From: an uncultured Actinomyces sp.
GTDB taxonomy: Bacteria; Actinomycetota; Actinomycetes; Actinomycetales; Actinomycetaceae
DNA: 6,641 nt
Direction: 5' to 3'
NCBI GenBank assembly: GCA_902373545.1
Contig: CABKMZ010000098.1
Span: forward strand, 1-6,641
A program made the position numbers and the translations under genes. The notes under the pieces were generated by a model, which saw nothing but the letters and a program-made list of their open reading frames with translations, was not told the origin of the DNA and did not search any database. Of this stretch, positions 1-6,641 are shown piece after piece (within the stretch, counting starts at the first letter, position 1; each line of letters begins with the position of its first letter).

Positions 1-1138
1 TCTGGGTCTCGCCGCGCTGGAAGAGGGCGGAGCCGTGCACGCGGGGCAGGACCTCAACCTCGGCGGACAGGGAACGGATCTGGCGCGGGGTGCGCCCGTC
101 CATGCGGATCTCTTCGCGCAGGGTACGGTTGCGGATGGTGGTCTTCTCGAGCGAGCGGAAGGCAGCCTTGAGGGCCTTCTCCGACTCGGGGAAGCGCTCA
201 GCCAGGGCGCCGAGCATCTCTTCCTTGACGGCGTCCACGGCCTCGTCGCGGGCGAGCTTGCCCTCGGTCAGCAGGGCCTGGGCGACCTTCTCGGCCGCGT
301 ATTCCTCGACCGCGGCGTACTCTTCGTCGGTGTAGTCCAGGAACAGCGGGAACTCGACGGTCTCCTTGGAAGCCTTCTCGGCAACCTTCATCTGAGCCTC
401 GCACAGGACCTTGATGAAGGGCTTGGCGGCCTCGAGGCCGTCGGCCACGACGTCTTCGGTGGGAGCGGTGGCACCAGAGTGAATGAGCTCCCACTGGTTC
501 TTGCCGCCGCCGGCCTCAACCATCATGATCGCGACGTCTTCGGAGCCGTCTTCCTTGGTGACGATGCGGCCCGCGACAACGATGTTGAACACGGAGCGCT
601 CGAGCTCGCTCCAGCGCGGGAACGCGACCCACTGGTCGTCGATGAGCGCCAGGCGGGTGCCGCCGATCGGGCCGGTGAAGGGCAGGCCCGCGATCTGGGT
701 GGACATGGAGGCGGCGTTGATCGCCAGAACGTCGTAGGCGTCGTCCGGATCGATCGTCAGGACGGTCTCGACGACCTGGACCTCGTTGCGCAGGCCCTTG
801 ACGAAGCCGGGGCGCAGCGGGCGGTCGATGAGGCGGGCGGCCAGGATGGCCTCGGTGCCCGCGCGGCCTTCGCGGCGGAAGAAGGAACCGGGGATGCGAC
901 CCGCGGCGTACTGACGCTCTTCGACGTCGACGGTCAGCGGGAAGAAGTCGAACTGGTCCTTGGGGTTCTTGCCCACCGTGGTGGCGGACAGAACGGTGGT
1001 GGAATCATCCAGGTAGGCCAGGGCGGAGCCGGCGGCCTGCTTGGCGAGACGGCCGGTTTCGAAGCGCACGGTGCGCTTGCCGAAACGGCCGTTGTCGATA
1101 ATCGCCTCTGCGGCGACGATGTCGGAGCCTTCCATCAT
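1..1138 (-). CDS. pnp: Polyribonucleotide nucleotidyltransferase (PNPase), N-terminal part, 3' end outside window
   Basis: Encodes the phosphorolytic 3'-5' exoribonuclease PNPase, a trimeric cytoplasmic enzyme that degrades and tails RNA. The visible 379 residues begin [20 protein letters not shown]. They hold the first RNase PH-like domain with [20 protein letters not shown] (about 63-82), the RNA-contacting [10 protein letters not shown] loop (83-92) and [10 protein letters not shown] (103-112). Then comes the alpha-helical linker domain, and the start of the second RNase PH domain ([19 protein letters not shown] segment, then [17 protein letters not shown] at the window edge). The catalytic second PH core, KH and S1 domains lie outside. 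I chose the ATG at 1138 because AAGGAGA (1153-1147) sits 8 nt upstream; the adjacent ATG at 1135 would also work. It follows rpsO on the same strand, 184 nt away across a terminator, so expression probably comes from read-through and/or a promoter in the spacer. No stop interrupts the frame. The family assignment is secure. Confidence 0.97.
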   Translation of the reverse strand, partial: MMEGSDIVAAEAIIDNGRFGKRTVRFETGRLAKQAAGSALAYLDDSTTVLSATTVGKNPKDQFDFFPLTVDVEERQYAAGRIPGSFFRREGRAGTEAILAARLIDRPLRPGFVKGLRNEVQVVETVLTIDPDDAYDVLAINAASMSTQIAGLPFTGPIGGTRLALIDDQWVAFPRWSELERSVFNIVVAGRIVTKEDGSEDVAIMMVEAGGGKNQWELIHSGATAPTEDVVADGLEAAKPFIKVLCEAQMKVAEKASKETVEFPLFLDYTDEEYAAVEEYAAEKVAQALLTEGKLARDEAVDAVKEEMLGALAERFPESEKALKAAFRSLEKTTIRNRTLREEIRMDGRTPRQIRSLSAEVEVLPRVHGSALFQRGETQ

Positions 1139-1279
1139 GGGGCGTTTCTCCTTGGGTTGTTGGTGTCGCGCTCCACTTCGGCCTTCGATCGAAGCCCACG
1201 GATAAACGCTCCGGAGGCCACTGTCGAAAACCGGCTGTTTTCGCGCGAAAAATAACGGTGTGCCCGAGGTGGGCGTGTG
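1139..1279 (-). promoter_or_regulatory. pnp leader with RBS, inverted repeats and a weak promoter candidate
   Basis: This is the spacer between the rpsO terminator and the pnp start. Seen directly: a strong RBS AAGGAGA (1153-1147); a perfect 12-bp palindrome CTTCGATCGAAG (1183-1194); a 7-bp inverted repeat CGAAAAC/GTTTTCG (1225-1231 with 1237-1243, 5-nt loop); and a perfect 14-bp palindrome TTTTCGCGCGAAAA (1238-1251). The last two share the 1238-1243 segment, so they cannot both form in one RNA. A weak promoter candidate on the minus strand is TCGACA (1227-1222), 17 nt, then TATCCG (1204-1199). Its -35 is good but its -10 is poor. PNPase leaders in E. coli and Streptomyces are known to contain RNase III-processed hairpins used in control of pnp. 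Equating these repeats with such a site is inference. Confidence 0.4.
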
Positions 1280-1315
1280 AAAACCGGCCCGTCTCCGCTA
1301 CGGGAGGCGGGCCGG
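1280..1315 (-). terminator. Rho-independent terminator after rpsO
   Basis: Read on the minus strand, a 13-position stem (1315-1303 paired with 1296-1284) with a 6-nt loop (1302-1297) is followed directly by four T (1283-1280). The stem is nearly all G-C, with one internal A-C mismatch (1307/1292) in the minus-strand RNA. It begins 7 nt after the rpsO stop codon. The short T-run suggests incomplete termination, which fits a site that ends most rpsO transcripts and lets some read on into pnp, as in the E. coli rpsO-pnp operon. The opposite orientation has no T-run, so the element acts for the minus strand. Confidence 0.85.
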
Positions 1316-1322
1316 CCCAAAA

Positions 1323-1592
1323 TCAGCGGCGCAGGCCGAGACGCTCGATGAGCGAGCGGTAACGCTCGATGTCGATGTCAGCCAGGTAACCCAGCAGGCG
1401 GCGACGACGGCCGACCAGCAGCAGCAGGCCACGACGGGAGTGGTGGTCGTGCGTGTGGGTCTTGAAGTGCTCGGTCAGATCCTTGATGCGGCGGGTCAGC
1501 AGCGCGATCTGCACCTCGGGGGAACCGGTGTCGCCCTCGTGGGTCGCGTACTCGGCGATGATCTGGTCCTTGACGTCCTTGCTCAGCGGCAC
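1323..1592 (-). CDS. rpsO: 30S ribosomal protein S15
   Basis: Encodes S15, a primary binder of the 16S rRNA central domain that nucleates the platform of the 30S subunit. The 89-residue product (read from a GTG start) has exactly the family's usual length. It carries the signature segments [57 protein letters not shown] and the ending [16 protein letters not shown] chose GTG at 1592 because AAAGGAGA (1605-1598) lies 5 nt upstream and the protein then begins PLSKDVKDQ after the initiator, as in other S15 proteins. An in-frame ATG at 1625 would add 11 residues ([11 protein letters not shown]) not typical of the family. The gene is followed by a rho-independent terminator and then pnp, the widely conserved rpsO-pnp order. 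S15 commonly represses its own mRNA through leader structure. The leader here has small hairpins, but their role is unproven. Confidence 0.97.
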   Translation of the reverse strand: MPLSKDVKDQIIAEYATHEGDTGSPEVQIALLTRRIKDLTEHFKTHTHDHHSRRGLLLLVGRRRRLLGYLADIDIERYRSLIERLGLRR

Positions 1593-1837
1593 AGGCTTCT
1601 CCTTTGTATTCGTTGCGCGGGGCATCCGGGCGTCTCCCGAGTGCTGACAGTCCGCGGCCGGTGTACGGCCTTTCTACAGTAGCACGTCCGGGTTCTCAGA
1701 CCCGTCGTGAGCGACGAAGCTAACGATTTGGCCGCTCAGGGACGAGGCCGACCCTTCTGCCCCGCCGCCGCGCGCATAACGGGTGGCAGGGCAGGGCACC
1801 CCCGTGGGAGTTGGGCACTGGTAACCCTGGGGGCGCG
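1593..1837 (-). promoter_or_regulatory. ribF-rpsO intergenic region: putative rpsO promoter and leader
   Basis: This 245-nt gap is wide for an otherwise tightly packed cluster, and no gene is seen in it. On the minus strand, TGC followed by TACTGT (1681-1676) fits an extended -10 of the form TGNTANNNT. No good -35 lies at the right distance, so the promoter is tentative. Just upstream is a hairpin (1689-1694 with 1699-1704, 4-nt loop) extended by CACG/CGTG (1683-1686 with 1706-1709) across a small internal loop. With no T-run after it, it could be a weak ribF terminator or a promoter-proximal element. Downstream, in the presumed leader, are GGCCG-TACAC-CGGCC (1670-1656, perfect 5-bp stem) and CGGG-AGACG-CCCG (1639-1627). 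Another 5-bp inverted repeat, GGGTG/CACCC, lies at 1781-1785 with 1797-1801. Confidence 0.4.
1598..1605 (-). promoter_or_regulatory. RBS deciding the rpsO GTG start
   Basis: AAAGGAGA on the minus strand, 5 nt before GTG 1592. It supports the 89-residue S15 over the longer form that would start at ATG 1625. Confidence 0.8.
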
Positions 1838-2827
1838 CTATCGGGCGGTGACGGAGTCGGGGTCGACGCGCCCAGTGACGCCGATACCGAGGACGGAGGC
1901 CGTCTGTCGCAGGTCGTCGTCCATCTGGCGCAGCAGCCCGTCAAGGTCGTCGAAGGAGAGCATGGGGCGGATGCGCGCCACGAAGGTCACGGCGATACGT
2001 TCCCCGTACAGGTTCAGGTCGGAGCGGCCCAGGACGTGAGCCTCGACGGTGCGTTCCTCGCCGTTGAACTGGGGGTTTGTGCCCACGGAGATGGCGGCGG
2101 GCAGGAACTCGGCTGACTGGGTGCCGGGGACGGCGCGCACGACCCAGCCGGCGTAAACGCCGTCGGCAGGGATGACGCCTTCGACCTCTTCGGACAGGTT
2201 AGCCGTGGGGAATCCGAGGGTGCGGCCGCGTTTGAAGCCGTGGCAGACGCTGCCGCGGATGCGGTGGAGGTGGCCGAGGACGCGGGCTGCGCCGGAGACG
2301 TCCCCGGCGGCCAGGAGTTCGCGCACCCAGGAGGAGGACCAACGCCGCCCTTCGGGGGCCTCAATGTCGGTGACGGTCAGGACATCGAAGCCGTATTGGC
2401 GTCCGAGGGCGCGCAGGGTGTCGATCGTGCCGGAGTTGCCGCGCCCGAAGCGGAAGTCCTCGCCGACGACGACTTCACGCGCGCCGCAGCGCTCGACCAG
2501 GAATTCGTAGACGAACTCGTCGGGCTCGAGGCTGTAGACGCTCTTGTCGTAGTGGGCGACCAGGGTGGCGTCCAGGCCGGCGGCGGCCATGGCGTCGAGG
2601 CGGTCGCGCAGCGGGGAGATGAGCTGGAGCCCGGCCTCGGGCCGGTGCACCTGGATGGGGTGCGGGTCAAACGTGATGGCGATGGCGTCGACGCCGAGCT
2701 TGTGGGCGCGGTCCACGCAGGTGGCAATGACCTTCTTGTGCCCGTTATGCATGCCGTCGAAGTTACCGATGGTGACGACACTGGCCTCGTTGCCGGGGAT
2801 GTCGGTCAGGGATTGCCAGACGTTCAT
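1838..2827 (-). CDS. ribF: Bifunctional riboflavin kinase / FAD synthetase
   Basis: Makes FMN from riboflavin plus ATP, then FAD from FMN plus ATP, in the cytoplasm. The 329-residue length is normal for the family. The N-terminal FMN adenylyltransferase domain (about 1-185) has the nucleotidyltransferase motif GNFDGMHNGH (21-30, with HxGH intact), TFDPHP (52-57), VVGEDFRFGRGNSG (120-133) and SSSWVRELL (164-172). The C-terminal flavokinase domain (about 186-320) has GFPTANL (205-211), PADGVYAGW (220-228), SVGTNPQF (247-254) and RTVEAHVL (259-266). The Glu at 262 matches the family's catalytic base. It starts 12 nt after the truB stop, with only a weak purine-rich RBS (AAAGAGAG), so it is probably translated by coupling within the rbfA-truB-ribF transcript. 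It ends with TAG, and the 245-nt gap after it suggests rpsO has its own promoter. Confidence 0.97.
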   Translation of the reverse strand: MNVWQSLTDIPGNEASVVTIGNFDGMHNGHKKVIATCVDRAHKLGVDAIAITFDPHPIQVHRPEAGLQLISPLRDRLDAMAAAGLDATLVAHYDKSVYSLEPDEFVYEFLVERCGAREVVVGEDFRFGRGNSGTIDTLRALGRQYGFDVLTVTDIEAPEGRRWSSSWVRELLAAGDVSGAARVLGHLHRIRGSVCHGFKRGRTLGFPTANLSEEVEGVIPADGVYAGWVVRAVPGTQSAEFLPAAISVGTNPQFNGEERTVEAHVLGRSDLNLYGERIAVTFVARIRPMLSFDDLDGLLRQMDDDLRQTASVLGIGVTGRVDPDSVTAR

Positions 2828-2839
2828 TGTCTCTCTTTC

Positions 2840-3871
2840 TCAAAATACCAGGACGGTTCGCAGGCGCGTACCGTCGATGCGCAGCAGGCCGAGCACGTCG
2901 CCTGAGGGCGCGGTGGCCGCGATCGGCGAGGCGTCATCGTCGCCGGCGGTGCCGTGGCCGACCTCCGCCGCCCACTGGGCGAGCTGGGCGCGCGAGCGGC
3001 GCGGTGCCTGTCCATGGGCGAAGGCGCCGGCCTCGGCCTGGGTCAGGGGCAGGGCCGGGAACATGCTGAGGGCAGCCACGCCCAGGGGAAGCAGCGGCAG
3101 GGTCGGCTCCGCCTCGGGATCCGAGTGCGCCTCGACCGCCTCGGCCAGCTCCTCCAGGGTGAGGGCACCCTCCAGGGGGAAGTCGCCCACGCGCGTGCGG
3201 CGCAGCGCGGTCAGGTGGGCGCCGACCCCGAGGGCCGCTCCAGCGTCGCGCGCCAGCGCGCGCACGTAGGTCCCCGAGGAGCACTCAACAGCCACGTCCA
3301 CGTCGACGACGCGCACCGGCCCGGGAGTGCACGCTTCCCTCTCCCCCGCCGTGGCCTCGTCGAGGCGAACCTCAGCGAGGCGCGGGGGCGCCAGGACCTC
3401 CAGGCGCGAGATGCGCACGGGCCTGGCCGCCAGCTCGACGTCCTCGCCTGCCCTGGCCAGGGCGTAGGCGCGCTTGCCGTTCACCTTGATCGCTGACACC
3501 GTCGTGGGGACCTGCATGATGTCCCCGCGCAGGGGAGCGAGGACCGACTCGAGGTCGGCCTCGCTCAGCGACACGCAGCCGGGCGCCGCCGTAGCGATGC
3601 CCTCGGCGTCGTCGGTGTTGGTGGCGATGCCAAAGCGGATCGTCGCCAGATATTCCTTGGAATGACCGCTCACCCATGTGAGCAGCTTCGTCGCCTTGCC
3701 GATGCCGATCACGAGCACGCCGGTCGCCATGGGGTCGAGCGTGCCGCCGTGGCCCACCTTGCGGGTGTGGCCCAGGCGTCGCACGCGCGAGACCACGTCG
3801 TGGCTGGTGAGCCCCTGCGGCTTGTCGATGACGAGGAGGCCGGGGCGCGGATTATCGGGGCGACGAGCCAT
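2840..3871 (-). CDS. truB: tRNA pseudouridine(55) synthase TruB
   Basis: Isomerises U55 to pseudouridine in the T-loop of tRNAs; the E. coli enzyme also acts as a tRNA chaperone. The 343 residues open with GLLVIDKPQGLTSHDVV (11-27). The catalytic loop GHGGTLDPMATGVL (40-53) contains the nucleophile Asp46. Further conserved parts are the SKEYLATIRFG segment (71-81), TTVSAIKVNGKRAYALAR (123-140, the family's SALK-like motif) and CSSGTYVRALARD (197-209). The tail, ending in LLRIDGTRLRTVLVF, looks like the actinobacterial TruB C-terminal domain rather than a full PUA domain. Residues about 164-187 and about 296-320 are variable Glu/Ala/Asp-rich stretches, probably surface insertions. The ATG lies 6 nt after the rbfA stop with a weak RBS (GAGAG), which suggests translational coupling. 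Confidence 0.97.
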   Translation of the reverse strand: MARRPDNPRPGLLVIDKPQGLTSHDVVSRVRRLGHTRKVGHGGTLDPMATGVLVIGIGKATKLLTWVSGHSKEYLATIRFGIATNTDDAEGIATAAPGCVSLSEADLESVLAPLRGDIMQVPTTVSAIKVNGKRAYALARAGEDVELAARPVRISRLEVLAPPRLAEVRLDEATAGEREACTPGPVRVVDVDVAVECSSGTYVRALARDAGAALGVGAHLTALRRTRVGDFPLEGALTLEELAEAVEAHSDPEAEPTLPLLPLGVAALSMFPALPLTQAEAGAFAHGQAPRRSRAQLAQWAAEVGHGTAGDDDASPIAATAPSGDVLGLLRIDGTRLRTVLVF

Positions 3872-3877
3872 GGGCTC

Positions 3878-4330
3878 TCAGACCCATTCCTTCTCGTCGG
3901 CCTCGTCCTCTTCGTCGTCGTGACGGTAGGGGTCCTCCTCGCCCGCGTAGGTGGCGCCCACGGAGGCGGCGGCGATCGCCTCGTCCTTCGCCTTGGCCTT
4001 GGCCAGGGCGTCCTCCAGGGCGGCGGCGCTCTCGGGCAGCGCGTCGGGGATGAACTCCAGGGTCGGGGTCAGGCGCAGGCCCAAGGCCTTGCCGACGCGC
4101 GAGCGGAACAGGCCCTGCGCGGAGGCAAACGCGCGTGCAGCCTTCTCGCGCTGCTCGTCGTCGCCGAGCACCGTGTAGAAGATGGACGCGTGCTGCAAAT
4201 CGCCCGTCACGCGCACGTCGGTAATGGTCACCAGCTCCAGGCGGGGATCTTTCACGTGGCGTCCGATCATGGACGCGACCGTCTGCAGGATGCGTTCCTG
4301 CACCTTTCGAACGCGAGCCTCGTCAGCCAT
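3878..4330 (-). CDS. rbfA: 30S ribosome-binding factor RbfA
   Basis: A small KH-fold assembly factor that binds the 30S subunit and helps late 16S rRNA maturation, including in the cold in E. coli. The 150-residue product starts [20 protein letters not shown]. The core includes [33 protein letters not shown] and then [29 protein letters not shown], the family's two best-conserved blocks. The C-terminus is a charged extension: an Ala/Lys-rich helix, then a strongly acidic tail ([20 protein letters not shown]). This is variable in the family and likely disordered. I chose ATG 4330 over GTG 4333 because AGGAGG (4342-4337) lies 6 nt from the ATG but only 3 nt from the GTG, and homologues typically begin MAD. 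It follows infB by 101 nt and precedes truB by 6 nt. Confidence 0.96.
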   Translation of the reverse strand: MADEARVRKVQERILQTVASMIGRHVKDPRLELVTITDVRVTGDLQHASIFYTVLGDDEQREKAARAFASAQGLFRSRVGKALGLRLTPTLEFIPDALPESAAALEDALAKAKAKDEAIAAASVGATYAGEEDPYRHDDEEDEADEKEWV

Positions 4331-4336
4331 CACGCT

Positions 4337-4359
4337 CCTCCTCTCGGGCGAAGCCGCCC
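4337..4359 (-). promoter_or_regulatory. rbfA RBS with an adjacent hairpin
   Basis: A consensus AGGAGG (4342-4337) is 6 nt from the rbfA ATG. A perfect 5-bp stem, GGGCG-GCTT-CGCCC on the minus strand (4359-4346), ends 3 nt upstream of it. The stem does not cover the RBS, so the site should be open. A -10-like TACGAT lies further up at 4381-4376 but has no recognisable -35. Confidence 0.5.
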
Positions 4360-4385
4360 ACGTAGAAACAGTTCAATCGTAGAAG

Positions 4386-4415
4386 ATCGGGGTCCGAGCG
4401 CACTCGGACCCCGAT
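4386..4415 (-). terminator. Strong 13-bp hairpin after infB, no U-tract
   Basis: A perfect 13-bp inverted repeat, ATCGGGGTCCGAG paired with CTCGGACCCCGAT (4386-4398 with 4403-4415), has a 4-nt loop. It begins 16 nt after the infB stop codon. On the minus strand it is followed by CTTCTACG rather than a T-run, so it is not a textbook rho-independent terminator. Hairpins without U-tracts have been proposed as terminators in high-GC actinobacteria. It could equally be a processing or 3'-stabilising element that lets infB and rbfA differ in transcript level. The structure is certain; its function is not. Confidence 0.55.
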
Positions 4416-4431
4416 ACTTCATGCCACGAAA

Positions 4432-6641
4432 TCAGTCACGAGCCTTCTCGCGCATCTCCCAGGTCTCGATGACATCGCCCTCGGTGATGTCCTTGTAGCC
4501 CAGGGTGATACCGCACTCGTAGCCCTCGCGGACCTCGGTGACGTCGTCCTTCTCGCGACGCAGGGACGCGATCTCGAGGTTCTCGGCCACCACGACACCG
4601 TCGCGCACCAGGCGTGCCTTGGTGCCGCGCTTGATCGTGCCGGAGCGCACGATCGAACCGGCGATGTTGCCGAACTTGCCGGAGCGGAAGACCTGGCGGA
4701 TCTCCGCGGTGCCCAGCTGGACCTCCTCGTAGATCGGCTTGAGCATGCCCTTGAGGGCAGCCTCAATGTCGTCGATCGCCGAGTAGATGACGTTGTAGTA
4801 CTTGATCTCGACGCCCTCGGCATCCGCCATCTCGGCCACGCGCTCGGCGGGACGGACGTTGAAGCCGATGATGACCGCGTTGTCGACGGTCGCCAGGTTG
4901 ACGTCGTTCTGCGTGATCGCACCGACACCGCGGTGGATGATACGCAGCGCGACCTCGTCGCCCACGTCGATGCGCAGCAGCGAGTCTTCCAGGGCTTCGA
5001 CGGCACCGGACACGTCGCCCTTGATGACCAGGTTGAGGGTGTCGACCTCGCCCTCGGCCAGGACCTTGTCGAAGTCCTCCAGGGAGACGCGCTTGCGGCG
5101 CTTGGCCAACAGGGCCTGGCGCTCGGCTGCCTCACGCTTGTCGGCGATCTGGCGGGCCGTGCGGTCGTCGTTGGCGACCAGGAACGAGTCGCCGGCGCGC
5201 GGAACCGACGTGAGTCCCAGCACCGCGACGGGGCTCGAGGGACCGGCCTCGGACACATCGTTACCGGCATCGTCGAACATGGCGCGAACGCGGCCGTAGG
5301 AGGAACCCACCACGAGGGAGTCACCCACGCGCAGCGTGCCACGCTGAACCAGCATGGTCGCGACGGCGCCGCGCCCCTTGTCCAGGTTGGCTTCGATGGC
5401 CACGCCACGGGCGTCCGTGTTCGGGTTCGCCTCGAGGGTCAGCGCCGCGTCGGCGGTCAGCAGGACGGCCTCGAGCAGCTCGCGAATGCCCGTGCGCTGC
5501 TTGGCGGAGATGTTCACGAACATGACGTCGCCGCCGTACTCTTCGGCAACCAGGCCGTATTCGGTGAGCTGGGCGCGGATCTTGTCCGGGTTCGCCGTGT
5601 CCTTATCGACCTTGTTGACCGCGACGACGATCGGCACGTCGGCCGCCTGCGCGTGGTTGATGGCCTCAACCGTCTGGGGCATGACGCCGTCATCGGCCGC
5701 GACCACGAGGATCGCGATGTCGGTGACCTGGGCGCCACGGGCACGCATGGCCGTGAAGGCCTCGTGACCGGGGGTGTCGATGAAGGTGATGGGTCGGCGG
5801 GTGCCGTCCTCGGCCGTGACCTTGACCTGGTAGGCGCCGATGTGCTGGGTGATGCCACCGTGCTCGGTGTCGACGACGTCCGTGTGACGGATGGCGTCGA
5901 GCAGCTTCGTCTTACCGTGGTCGACGTGACCCATGACGGTGACGACCGGCGGACGGGGCACCATGTTCTCGGCGTCGTCGAGTTCTTCGGCCTCGAGGTC
6001 GATATCGAAGGATTCGAGCAGCTCGCGGTCCTCGTCCTCGGGGGACACGACCTTGACGTCGTAGCCGAGTTCGGCGCCCAGGGCCTCGAAGGTGTCCTGG
6101 TCGAGGGACTGTGTGGCAGTCGCCATCTCGCCCAGGGCGAAGAGAACGGTCACCAGCGCTGCGGGATTGACGTCGATCTTCTCGGCGAGGTCAGCCAGCG
6201 ATGCGCCCTGGCGGATGCGGATCTGCGCGCCGTTGCCGCGCGGGATCGCGACGCCGCCGATGACGGGCGCGTTCTGCTGCTCGTACTCTTGACGCTTCGC
6301 GCGCTTGGACTTGCGTCCGCGCTGGGAGCGGCCGCCGCCGCGACCGAATGCGCCCGGCGTGGAGCCGCGTCCGCCGCGGCCACCGCCGCGAGGACCGAAG
6401 CCGCCGCCGTTATTCTGAGCTGCTCCTGCGCCTGCACCAGCGCCGGCACCGGGACGTGCGCCGCCGCGACCGCGACCGCCGCCGCGGCCACCGCTGCGCT
6501 CGGAGGTGTTGTTACCGGCAGCGGCGTTGCGCGCGAAGTTCGCCTGGCCGGGCATCATGCCCGGGTTGGGGCGGTTGCCGCCGGGGCGGGGTGCACCGGG
6601 GCGCGGACCTGCGCCACCGGAGCCACCGGGGCGAGGCGCGC
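4432..6641 (-). CDS. infB: Translation initiation factor IF-2, 5' end outside window
   Basis: IF2 is the GTPase that brings fMet-tRNA to the 30S subunit and promotes 50S joining. The open frame runs past the right edge, so the N-terminus is missing; 735 residues are visible. Numbered from the internal Met at 6558: a Gly/Arg/Ala-rich arm up to about 82; a basic KSKRAKRQ patch (83-90); an IF2 N-domain-like helical segment (about 112-170); and the G domain with GHVDHGKT (210-217), GGITQHIGA (234-242), DTPGH (261-265), NKVD (315-318) and SAK (351-353). Next come the domain II barrel (about 382-465), a charged helix, domain III (about 490-590) and the C-terminal fMet-tRNA-binding region with [12 protein letters not shown] and GYECGITL. 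Met 6558 is not the start: it has no RBS and the frame stays open upstream. rbfA follows 101 nt downstream, as in nusA-infB operons. Confidence 0.98.
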   Translation of the reverse strand, partial: APRPGGSGGAGPRPGAPRPGGNRPNPGMMPGQANFARNAAAGNNTSERSGGRGGGRGRGGARPGAGAGAGAGAAQNNGGGFGPRGGGRGGRGSTPGAFGRGGGRSQRGRKSKRAKRQEYEQQNAPVIGGVAIPRGNGAQIRIRQGASLADLAEKIDVNPAALVTVLFALGEMATATQSLDQDTFEALGAELGYDVKVVSPEDEDRELLESFDIDLEAEELDDAENMVPRPPVVTVMGHVDHGKTKLLDAIRHTDVVDTEHGGITQHIGAYQVKVTAEDGTRRPITFIDTPGHEAFTAMRARGAQVTDIAILVVAADDGVMPQTVEAINHAQAADVPIVVAVNKVDKDTANPDKIRAQLTEYGLVAEEYGGDVMFVNISAKQRTGIRELLEAVLLTADAALTLEANPNTDARGVAIEANLDKGRGAVATMLVQRGTLRVGDSLVVGSSYGRVRAMFDDAGNDVSEAGPSSPVAVLGLTSVPRAGDSFLVANDDRTARQIADKREAAERQALLAKRRKRVSLEDFDKVLAEGEVDTLNLVIKGDVSGAVEALEDSLLRIDVGDEVALRIIHRGVGAITQNDVNLATVDNAVIIGFNVRPAERVAEMADAEGVEIKYYNVIYSAIDDIEAALKGMLKPIYEEVQLGTAEIRQVFRSGKFGNIAGSIVRSGTIKRGTKARLVRDGVVVAENLEIASLRREKDDVTEVREGYECGITLGYKDITEGDVIETWEMREKARD
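6313..6641 (-). other. Low-complexity RGG/GA-rich arm of IF2 (coding)
   Basis: This part of infB encodes a disordered-looking arm built from Gly, Arg, Pro and Ala. It includes RGG/GRG clusters ([31 protein letters not shown]) and an alternating GAGAGAGAGA run. The DNA is correspondingly repetitive in GGC/CGC codons. Such arms are common in actinobacterial IF2 and vary in length. Clusters of this kind are prone to slippage and to assembly error. Confidence 0.8.

Noticed and set aside
35..1255. A 406-codon open frame on the plus strand opposite pnp
   Set aside because: It is fully antisense to clearly coding pnp. Its Gly/Leu/Asp/Val-rich translation resembles no family, and long antisense frames are expected from GC-rich third positions.
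1323..1625. S15 started at ATG 1625 (100 residues)
   Set aside because: The 89-residue form from GTG 1592 has the stronger, better-spaced RBS and the family's usual length and N-terminus. The longer form is kept only as a finding.
1781..1801. GGGTG/CACCC inverted repeat as a ribF terminator
   Set aside because: Only 5 bp with an 11-nt loop and no T-run downstream; likely chance in GC-rich DNA.
2240..2905. Plus-strand frame of 221 codons opposite ribF
   Set aside because: Antisense shadow of ribF and the ribF-truB junction, with no recognisable protein features.
4376..4381. TACGAT as an rbfA promoter -10
   Set aside because: No -35-like sequence sits 16-18 nt upstream; that space is occupied by the 13-bp hairpin.
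3662..4498. Plus-strand frame of 278 codons crossing truB, rbfA and the end of infB
   Set aside because: It runs antisense across three conserved genes and the hairpin, and its product is low in recognisable structure.
4419..5408. Minus-strand frame of 329 codons overlapping infB in another frame
   Set aside because: A Ser/Arg/Pro/Thr-rich out-of-frame reading of infB, whose own frame carries all the IF2 motifs.
4432..6558. infB started at ATG 6558
   Set aside because: No RBS precedes it, and the frame continues open to the window edge with the same Gly/Pro/Arg composition, so it is an internal Met.

Overview
The window is a housekeeping segment from a high-GC Gram-positive bacterium (Actinomycetota). 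Third codon positions are dominated by G and C. The proteins have actinobacterial traits: IF2 has a very long Gly/Ala/Pro/Arg-rich N-terminal arm, TruB carries the GHGGTLDP form of its catalytic loop, and RbfA contains [22 protein letters not shown] member of the Actinomycetaceae (Actinomyces/Schaalia type) is my best guess from recognition alone. Genus is not established.

Every gene is on the minus strand, so transcription runs from high to low coordinates: infB (5' end outside the window), rbfA, truB, ribF, rpsO, pnp (3' end outside the window). This is the lower half of the classic nusA-infB operon joined to rpsO-pnp. The blocks are: infB 4432-6641; a 101-nt gap with a strong 13-bp hairpin; rbfA-truB-ribF, nearly contiguous with gaps of 6 and 12 nt; a 245-nt gap holding the presumed rpsO leader and promoter; rpsO 1323-1592; a 184-nt gap with a clear rho-independent terminator and several inverted repeats; and pnp from 1138 off the left edge.

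The genes share a theme. IF2 starts translation, RbfA matures the 30S subunit, TruB makes pseudouridine 55 in tRNA, S15 nucleates the 30S platform, and PNPase degrades and processes RNA. RibF (FMN/FAD synthesis) is the metabolic outlier, but it is a common guest next to truB and rpsO. All four complete genes look intact, with no frameshift, mobile element, tRNA, rRNA or CRISPR array seen.

I found no previously undescribed system. The places worth a second look are the non-coding ones: the rpsO-pnp spacer with mutually exclusive inverted repeats, the rpsO leader with two possible start sites, and the infB-rbfA hairpin that lacks a U-tract. Long plus-strand open frames lie opposite the genes and are explained by high-GC codon bias.
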